From: Rickettsiales bacterium | Lineage (GTDB): Bacteria > Pseudomonadota > Alphaproteobacteria > UBA8366 | DNA: 64,000 nt | Assembly: GCA_002724555.1 (NCBI GenBank) | Contig: PBOZ01000100.1 | Coordinates: forward strand, 1-64,000 | Reading direction: 5' to 3' | In this document: piece by piece, positions 57,412 through 64,000 of the stretch | Layout of the letters: each line of letters starts with the position of its first letter | Position numbering within the stretch: position 1 is the stretch's first letter | Program-made: the position numbers and the translations under genes | Notes under the pieces: model-generated | Database searches by the model: none | The model's input: the letters and a program-made list of their open reading frames with translations, nothing else | What the model was told of the DNA's origin: nothing

Positions 57412-57889
57412 TCGGGGCGTCGTAGCAGTCTGCTTGCTACTCACACTTGCAGCTTGCAATGCGAGCTTGCCGAATTGGACCATACCCCAAAAGCCCACAC
57501 AGAAAATGGCACAAAAAAAGGGCATAGAGAAAGTAGTCCTAAAGAAGCCGGTGCCGCATGACGAAATTTCAAATCTGAATTTTAAGGCCAGGAAAGTTGA
57601 TTTAATTGCCACCATTCCCCCAGACACTAACCCTAGACATCTCATTGGTTTGGAATCACACGGTTTGGCGGATAAATTAGGCTCTCCAAACTTTGTCCGA
57701 CGGGACGGGTCAGCGGAGGTTTGGCAATATTCATCCAAGTCCTGCATCCTCGATGCATTCCTCTACCGTATTGATGGAAAATTGTTAGTCGATTATGTGG
57801 AACTCCGAGGACGCGGCACGGCAGCGCTTTCCCGACAAGATTGCTATCTCAAAATGTTGCAAGCGCATTTAATGCGAAAGCAAGGCTAA
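57398..57889 (+). CDS. Putative lipoprotein, overlaps the 3' end of bactofilin
   Basis: MLPISRGVVAVCLLLTLAAC lipobox; conserved-looking C-terminus LGSPNFVRRDGSAEVWQYSSKSCILDAFLYRIDGKLLVDYVEL. Alternative start 57368. Confidence 0.75.
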   Translation: MLPISRGVVAVCLLLTLAACNASLPNWTIPQKPTQKMAQKKGIEKVVLKKPVPHDEISNLNFKARKVDLIATIPPDTNPRHLIGLESHGLADKLGSPNFVRRDGSAEVWQYSSKSCILDAFLYRIDGKLLVDYVELRGRGTAALSRQDCYLKMLQAHLMRKQG

Positions 57890-58518
57890 AAGGTTTTGCC
57901 CCTGAATCGACAAAGTTCCTCAACAATACAAGCAGAACAATCTGGGTATCGAGCCTTACATACATACCGGCCGTGCAAGATAAGCCAATGATGGGCGTGT
58001 AGTTTGTAGTGTTCGGGTGTTTTTTTCTCAAGTTTCTTTTCAACCGCGAGAGGGGTCTTACCCGGCGCTAGGCCCGTGCGATTACCAATTCGAAAAATGT
58101 GAGTGTCGACGGCAATCGTCGGTTCGCCAAAGGCGATATTTAGCACAACACTCGCCGTCTTTCGGCCCACACCAGGAAGATTCTCAAGTGCATCTCGGTC
58201 TCGGGGAACCTCGCTGCCATGTTCTTCAATCAGTAATCTGCTCAGCGCAATGACATTCTTCGCTTTCGCGTTAAACAATCCTATCGTCTTGATGTGGTCG
58301 CGGACCCTATTTTCGCCAAGAGCCAACATTTTTTCCGGCGTATCCGCCACTTTGAACAACGGGCCTGTTGCTTTGTTCACACCTACGTCCGTAGCCTGTG
58401 CTGACAAAACCACAGCAACCAAAAGCGTATATGGGTTTACGTAATCTAGTTCACCCTTTGGCTCCGGCATCTGTGCCTGCAATCGACGATAAAACTCTTC
58501 AATGTCCGCTTTCTTCAT
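57886..58518 (-). CDS. nth: Endonuclease III
   Basis: LPGVGRKTASVVLNIAFGEPTIAVDTHIFRIGNRTGLAPGKTP; C-terminal Fe-S cluster CKARYPDCSACIVEELC. Confidence 0.96.
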   Translation of the reverse strand: MKKADIEEFYRRLQAQMPEPKGELDYVNPYTLLVAVVLSAQATDVGVNKATGPLFKVADTPEKMLALGENRVRDHIKTIGLFNAKAKNVIALSRLLIEEHGSEVPRDRDALENLPGVGRKTASVVLNIAFGEPTIAVDTHIFRIGNRTGLAPGKTPLAVEKKLEKKTPEHYKLHAHHWLILHGRYVCKARYPDCSACIVEELCRFRGKTF

Positions 58519-58614
58519 ATAATGAGATTAACTTCTAGCGAAATTAAGGCCAAGCAGCGAAAAGCTTACATTCAGTGTTAGACAATAGCGACCCCAGCTG
58601 CATAAGCTTTATAG

Positions 58615-59130
58615 ATGAGTCATCTTAACGCTAACGCCGATCGCCGGGAACACCACATCTTCTTCGAGGCAATCCTCCATCCAAACCGAAGTCTAAGTCC
58701 TTACGGATTTAAACTGCTTATTAGCATAATCGCCCTAACGATGCTTCTGCTTGGCATCTTATTTACGCTGATGGGTGCTTGGCCGGTGATTGGTTTTTGT
58801 AGCGTCGAACTATTTCTCCTATACGTGATGTTCAAACTTAACAATCGTGCTGGGAAAGCTTACGAACGAGTCCGGCTCAATGCACGCTCCCTAGAAATCC
58901 ATAAATACTCACCCACTGGCGCCCTGGAAACTTGGGAGTTTGAACCCACCTGGCTGCAGGTTAATATGGACAACCCACCAGAGCGCAACAGTCAGCTAAC
59001 AGTGGCAAGCCGGAATTGCCGTTTGATTATTGGGAAGTTTCTGACGCCGGAAGAACGGTTGGAATTGGCGCAGGCCCTGAAAGACGCGCTTCGTGTTCGC
59101 CAGACGTCATTACCGTTTACGCCCACTTAA
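58615..59130 (+). CDS. DUF2244 family membrane protein
   Basis: FFEAILHPNRSLSPYGFKLLISIIALTMLLLGILFTLMGAWPVIGFCSVELFLLYVMFKLNNRAGKAYERVRL. Confidence 0.85.
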   Translation: MSHLNANADRREHHIFFEAILHPNRSLSPYGFKLLISIIALTMLLLGILFTLMGAWPVIGFCSVELFLLYVMFKLNNRAGKAYERVRLNARSLEIHKYSPTGALETWEFEPTWLQVNMDNPPERNSQLTVASRNCRLIIGKFLTPEERLELAQALKDALRVRQTSLPFTPT

Positions 59131-59142
59131 ACGTACGTATCG

Positions 59143-59964
59143 TCAATCTACAAAACCCAATACATTTCGCATGTCGTAAAGACCAGGAGATTTGCGCCAG
59201 CTCCAGAGAGCTGCGCGAATAGCACCAGCCGCAAAGACCTGCCGGCTTGACGATTTATGGCCAAGAGTAATGCGTTCTCCCTCAGAAGCAAAAATAACTT
59301 CATGCTCGCCCGTAACATCACCGCCACGCAGCGTTGCAAAACCGATATCGCCTGGCCTCCGTACACCTGTGTGGCCATCGCGAACCGCCTGTTTAACATC
59401 TGTTAAGTTAACACCACGGCCTCTTGCTAAGCCCTCGCCAAGAGCCAAAGCTGTACCAGAAGGCGCATCAATCTTATGGCGGTGATGCATCTCCAAGACT
59501 TCGATGTCGTATTCAACATCTAGTAATTTTGCCGCTTGCTCCGCCAAAGCGATAAGAAGGGTTACACCGACACTCGTATTCGCTGCACGCACGACAGGCA
59601 CATGCTGCGCCGCCTTGTGGTATACGGCTTCCTGCTCTGGCGATAATCCAGTGGTGCCTGCGACAATAGCCGACTTTGCTTGCGACGCCAATTCTGCGGC
59701 CTCAACCGCTACATCGGGTAGGGTAAAATCAACAACAACATCAACACCAGCTATAACGCTAGAAACGTCATCCGTAATCGCAACATTGAGCGTCCCAGCT
59801 CCAGCTAATAGGCCAGCATCCTGCCCAATAGCATCGCTGCCGGGTCGACCTGTTGCACCGGCCAGAACGCAGCCTTCGGTCATTGCAACCTGACGTATGT
59901 TCATTTGACCCATCCGGCCTGCAGCACCCAGAATACCGATTTTCAGATCGCCACTCATTACCAA
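59143..59964 (-). CDS. dapB: 4-hydroxy-tetrahydrodipicolinate reductase
   Basis: KIGILGAAGRMGQMNIRQV; VLEMHHRHKIDAPSGTALALGEGLA. Confidence 0.96.
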   Translation of the reverse strand: MVMSGDLKIGILGAAGRMGQMNIRQVAMTEGCVLAGATGRPGSDAIGQDAGLLAGAGTLNVAITDDVSSVIAGVDVVVDFTLPDVAVEAAELASQAKSAIVAGTTGLSPEQEAVYHKAAQHVPVVRAANTSVGVTLLIALAEQAAKLLDVEYDIEVLEMHHRHKIDAPSGTALALGEGLARGRGVNLTDVKQAVRDGHTGVRRPGDIGFATLRGGDVTGEHEVIFASEGERITLGHKSSSRQVFAAGAIRAALWSWRKSPGLYDMRNVLGFVD

Positions 59965-60036
59965 TCCCCCTGGTTCTTTTCGAGGAGAATATTTAGCTGC
60001 AACCAGGAATTAGTAAATGCATCAATTCCCAAAACT

Positions 60037-61179
60037 TCATTCAGTTAAGTCGTCCCAGAAGTCCTTGACCTTGTCGAAGAAACCCTCGGAACGTGGGCTG
60101 TGCACTTCATTGCCCCCAGCATTCTCAAACTCTCGCAAAAGATCTTTTTGCTGTTTGGTCAATTTAACCGGCGTCTCTACCTGCGCATCAATATACATAT
60201 CGCCGCGGATCTTTGACTGTAAGACAGACATGCCTTTTCCTCGCAGCCTGAACTGCTGGCCCGACTGCGTCCCTTCCGGGATGTTGACCTTCGCTCGGGA
60301 ACCGTCTATCGCCGGTACTTCTATCGCTCCCCCCAAAGACGCTATAGTCATCGGAATTGGCACTCGGCAGTAGATATCGGCGTTATCACGTTGAAAAAAG
60401 GTGTGATCAGAAATTGTAAGGAAAATATAAAGATCGCCAGCTGGTCCGCCGCGTAATCCCGCCTCCCCTTCGCCAGCGAGCCGAATGCGAGTACCATCGT
60501 CGACTCCAGGCGGCACATTCACCGATAATTTCTTTTCTTTTCGAATTTTACCTGTGCCACTACATTCCCGGCAGGGGTTTTCGATCACCTGACCTTGGCC
60601 TTGGCAGGTCGGGCAGGTGCGTTCGATTGTGAAGAAACCCTGCTGCGCTCGAACCTTCCCCACCCCCTGACAGGTCGGACAAGTCGTCGGCTGCGTGCCA
60701 TCAGCGGCGCCTGTTCCATCACACGAATCACATCGCGCCGTCGTGGGTACATGAATGTCAACCTGCTGGCCACCAAACGCATCCTCCAATGAAATTTCAA
60801 GATTGTAGCGCAAATCACCGCCACGTGGGGAGGAACGGCGGCCGCCGCCCCGCCGAGCACCCCCAAAATCACCGAACATTTCGTCGAAGATATCCGCAAA
60901 GCCCGAGCCAAAATCAAATCCACTCGAACCTCCACCGGCACCACCATCCTCAAATGCAGCATGTCCAAAACGATCATATGCCGCACGTTTCTGATCATCC
61001 TTTAGTACTTCGTAGGCTTCGTTGATTTCTTTGAACTTGGTTTCAGCATCCGCATTGTCGGGATTGCGGTCAGGATGGTATTTCATCGCCGCCTTACGAT
61101 AAGCGCTCTTTAGATCTCCCGCACTTGCGTCTCGTCCAACCCCTAAAGATTCGTAATAATCCGCTTTTGCCACCGGCAA
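60037..61179 (-). CDS. dnaJ: Chaperone protein DnaJ
   Basis: J domain ([41 protein letters not shown]), G/F region, four CxxCxGxG repeats. Confidence 0.98.
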   Translation of the reverse strand: MPVAKADYYESLGVGRDASAGDLKSAYRKAAMKYHPDRNPDNADAETKFKEINEAYEVLKDDQKRAAYDRFGHAAFEDGGAGGGSSGFDFGSGFADIFDEMFGDFGGARRGGGRRSSPRGGDLRYNLEISLEDAFGGQQVDIHVPTTARCDSCDGTGAADGTQPTTCPTCQGVGKVRAQQGFFTIERTCPTCQGQGQVIENPCRECSGTGKIRKEKKLSVNVPPGVDDGTRIRLAGEGEAGLRGGPAGDLYIFLTISDHTFFQRDNADIYCRVPIPMTIASLGGAIEVPAIDGSRAKVNIPEGTQSGQQFRLRGKGMSVLQSKIRGDMYIDAQVETPVKLTKQQKDLLREFENAGGNEVHSPRSEGFFDKVKDFWDDLTE

Positions 61180-61259
61180 CCCCCGACCAACGAGCCCAGG
61201 TTAAGGCAACGATCTATGCCGGTGTAAAACCGGTCGCGGCCAATCCCCCACACCAACTA

Positions 61260-63188
61260 TTATTTTGACTTCTTGTCTTCTTCGACTTCTTCAAAATCTG
61301 CGTCTACAACGCCATCTTCACTTGCAGCCTCACTCGAGGCACCCTCCACATCCATTTCTGGGGCCGCCCCGTCAGAACTTTCTTGACTTGCCTTGTACAT
61401 TGCTTCGCCGAGCTTCATGCTTGAAGTGCTCAACGCCTCTGTTTTTGCCACTATATCAGCCGCATCCTCACCCTGAAGTGCTTCCTTCAACGAATCTAGA
61501 TCTGCCTGGATAGCTGATTTTTCATCCTCACCAATTTTATCGCCGTATTCCTCCAGAGACTTCTCCGTCGAGTAGACAAGGCTATTCGCTGAGTTGCACG
61601 CTTCCACCAACTCCTTCCGCTTCTGATCGTCCGCAGCGTGTTCTTCCGCATCCTGCACCATTTTATCAATATCAGCGTCACTCAGCCCCCCAGATGCCTG
61701 AATGCGAATTTGTTGTTCTTGTCCGGTCGCCTTATCTTTCGCTGAAACATTGACTATGCCGTTCGCATCGATATCGAAGGTCACTTCTATTTGTGGCATG
61801 CCACGAGGCGAGGGCGGTATACCAACCAAGTCAAACTGCCCTAGCACCTTGTTGTCTGCAGCCATTTCGCGTTCACCTTGAAAAACCCGGATGGTTACAG
61901 CGGTCTGGTTGTCTTCAGCTGTCGAAAAAGTCTGACTCTTGCGCGTCGGTATAGTGGTATTGCGATCAATTAGACGGGTAAACACTCCGCCTAAGGTCTC
62001 AATACCAAGCGACAATGGAGTGACGTCAAGCAATAGTACATCCGTCACATCACCCTGCAGAACACCCGCTTGAATAGCAGCTCCCATAGCTACTACTTCA
62101 TCGGGGTTCACGCCGCGATGCGGCTCCTTGCCGAAAAACTGCTTCACAGTCTCCATAATTTTAGGCATCCTAGTCATGCCGCCAACCAGGATAACTTCAT
62201 TGATCTCACTGGCTTTCAGCCCAGCGTCGGACAATGCTTTTTTGCAGGGAGCGATCGTACGCTGAACCAAATCACTAACCAACGCCTCGAGCTTGGCTCG
62301 GGTCAATTTCATGTTTAGATGCTTCGGTCCGGACTGATCCGCAGTCACGAACGGCAAGTTTACGTCCGTTTCCACCGCACTTGAAAGTTCAATCTTAGCT
62401 TTTTCACCAGCTTCCTTTAGACGCTGCAGCGCCAGCTTATCCTCGCGAAGATCTATGCCATTTTCCTTCTTAAACTCGTCGGCGAGGTAGTCTATGATAT
62501 GCTGGTCAAAATCCTCCCCACCAAGAAACGTGTCGCCATTGGTAGATTTAACTTCGAAGACGCCATCCCCTATCTCCAAGACAGAGACATCGAAAGTACC
62601 GCCGCCAAGGTCATAAACCGCAATGACTCCGGAGCCCTTTTTCTCAAGCCCATAAGCAAGGGCTGCGGCAGTCGGCTCGTTAATGATACGAAGAACTTCG
62701 AGGCCGGCAATCTTACCAGCATCCTTTGTCGCTTGGCGTTGTGAATCATTGAAATAAGCAGGAACGGTGATAACCGCCTGTTCCACCTCTTCACCAAGAT
62801 AAGCTTCCGCATCTTCCTTCATTTTCTGCAGTATGAAAGCGCTAATCTGGCTGGGTGCGTACTGATTGCCCCGGCATTCGACCCAGGCATCGCCATTTTC
62901 ACCTTCAATTATGCTGTATGGCACCAAATCTATATCTTTTTTAGTCTCATCATCAACGTACCGGCGACCAATTAGGCGCTTAATCGCAAAAAACGTATTT
63001 TCTGGATTGGTGACCGCCTGGCGCTTTGCAGAATGTCCAACAAGACGTTCATCCGACTCTGTAAACGCAACCATTGATGGCGTTGTTCGGAAACCTTCAG
63101 CGCTTTCAATTACTTTGGGCTGCGTTCCTTCCATCACGGCAACGCACGAGTTCGTCGTGCCCAAGTCAATACCGATTACTTTAGTCAT
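61260..63188 (-). CDS. dnaK: Chaperone protein DnaK
   Basis: [80 protein letters not shown]. Confidence 0.99.
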   Translation of the reverse strand: MTKVIGIDLGTTNSCVAVMEGTQPKVIESAEGFRTTPSMVAFTESDERLVGHSAKRQAVTNPENTFFAIKRLIGRRYVDDETKKDIDLVPYSIIEGENGDAWVECRGNQYAPSQISAFILQKMKEDAEAYLGEEVEQAVITVPAYFNDSQRQATKDAGKIAGLEVLRIINEPTAAALAYGLEKKGSGVIAVYDLGGGTFDVSVLEIGDGVFEVKSTNGDTFLGGEDFDQHIIDYLADEFKKENGIDLREDKLALQRLKEAGEKAKIELSSAVETDVNLPFVTADQSGPKHLNMKLTRAKLEALVSDLVQRTIAPCKKALSDAGLKASEINEVILVGGMTRMPKIMETVKQFFGKEPHRGVNPDEVVAMGAAIQAGVLQGDVTDVLLLDVTPLSLGIETLGGVFTRLIDRNTTIPTRKSQTFSTAEDNQTAVTIRVFQGEREMAADNKVLGQFDLVGIPPSPRGMPQIEVTFDIDANGIVNVSAKDKATGQEQQIRIQASGGLSDADIDKMVQDAEEHAADDQKRKELVEACNSANSLVYSTEKSLEEYGDKIGEDEKSAIQADLDSLKEALQGEDAADIVAKTEALSTSSMKLGEAMYKASQESSDGAAPEMDVEGASSEAASEDGVVDADFEEVEEDKKSK

Positions 63189-63290
63189 TCGTCTAACCTT
63201 TTTCCAAATCGCTCGGCGAGATCGACCAGTCCATACACGGCCCTAGCTCAAAATCTCCGTCAACACGTCACATGAATAGATCTGGTCGAG

Positions 63291-63319
63291 TATATAAGAA
63301 CGGTTTGAAGAGACTACAA
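63291..63319 (-). promoter_or_regulatory. Possible promoter for dnaK
   Basis: Minus strand TTGTAG (63319-63314), 17-nt spacer, TATATA (63296-63291), about 100 bp before the dnaK ATG. Confidence 0.35.
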
Positions 63320-63515
63320 GAACCGTCGCCGGGGGAAATAATCCGCCAGAGCCCTATTTGCAATAAAAACCGACAGCCAGAAAGTTTATTCCTGAAGATA
63401 TTGCTCCATTGCGGGACGCCAGATGATTGCAATATCTTATCAGATTCTCCAGCAGTACGGACCGGTTTTCCAGTCCACGTGCCAAGACAAGAAGTTACAT
63501 ATCACCGGTCCCATC

Positions 63516-64000
63516 TCAGGCTGTCGTATCTACCGCATTCGATTCGTCGGACGACGATGGAGCACCCTTAGCTACCGCGACCATAGCCGGCCGCAGAAGC
63601 CTGTCATGCATCACATAGCCCGGTTGCAGCACCTCGGCGACCGTACCATCGGCAAATTCAGTATTGGGTTTTTCGTACATCGCCTGATGGAGGTTATGGT
63701 CAAACGGCTCACCCAGTGGGTCCACTTTTTTAATACCGTGACGTTCAAAAGCACTCAGGAGTTCTTTCTCAACCATTTCAATACCTTGAACAAGATTCTT
63801 GATAGTCTCATCACCTTTATTCACATCACCACCAACTGCTTCCAAACCGCGTCGCAAATTATCGGAAACATTGAGAAGATCTTTCGCAAATCCACTGGAG
63901 GCATATTTTCGCGCATCCTCAATATCCCGAGCCGCGCGACGGCGAGTATTCTCGACATCGGCCAAAGCGCGCAACAAACGGTCCTTCATCTCGGCAGCCT
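63516..64000 (-). CDS. grpE: Co-chaperone GrpE, 5'-truncated by window edge
   Basis: RLLRALADVENTRRRAARDIEDARKYASSGFAKDLLNVSDNLRRGLEAV...GIKKVDPLGEPFDHNLHQAMYE; frame stays open to the window end (..AAEMKDRLL). Confidence 0.95.
   Translation of the reverse strand, partial: AAEMKDRLLRALADVENTRRRAARDIEDARKYASSGFAKDLLNVSDNLRRGLEAVGGDVNKGDETIKNLVQGIEMVEKELLSAFERHGIKKVDPLGEPFDHNLHQAMYEKPNTEFADGTVAEVLQPGYVMHDRLLRPAMVAVAKGAPSSSDESNAVDTTA

Noticed and set aside
57250-57747. 165-aa minus-strand ORF across bactofilin/lipoprotein
   Set aside because: Antisense to two better-supported plus-strand genes with SD, lipobox and domain evidence.

Overview
This 64 kb window looks like ordinary chromosomal core sequence from an alphaproteobacterium, judged by gene content and order. 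No rRNA, tRNA, CRISPR array, prophage or intact transposon was recognised by eye. Left to right: the 3' end of a DUF3501 gene; an SH3-domain protein; a decayed 2-hydroxyacid dehydrogenase pseudogene; a minus-strand ubiE-ubiB-coaBC-dut-moeB/thiF block; a plus-strand block mutM - small secreted protein - echA - rpsT - dnaA - dnaN - recF - gyrB - fabA - fabB - fabI; then minus-strand pnp, rpsO, truB, rbfA, infB, ylxR, nusA, rimP, trmB, metK, lnt, corC-like, ybeY, phoH, miaB, plsC, mucR-like, rimI, tsaB, nitroreductase; a polysaccharide deacetylase; SleB-type hydrolase, nifU-like, usp, trpS, murJ, glnD, mutS; maeB; macrodomain-ampG-pfkB; EI24-like - bactofilin - lipoprotein; nth; DUF2244; dapB; dnaJ, dnaK and 5'-truncated grpE. 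I do not see a convincing new multi-gene system. The items most worth a second look are the dehydrogenase pseudogene (1043-1506), recF lacking a conventional start codon where a strong Shine-Dalgarno precedes AUC (12309-12381), the ~500 bp ORF-poor metK leader with competing pairings (30072-30572), the dnaA upstream gap, and small uncharacterised proteins next to mutM and bactofilin. Family names are from recognition of the translated sequences; no database search was run.
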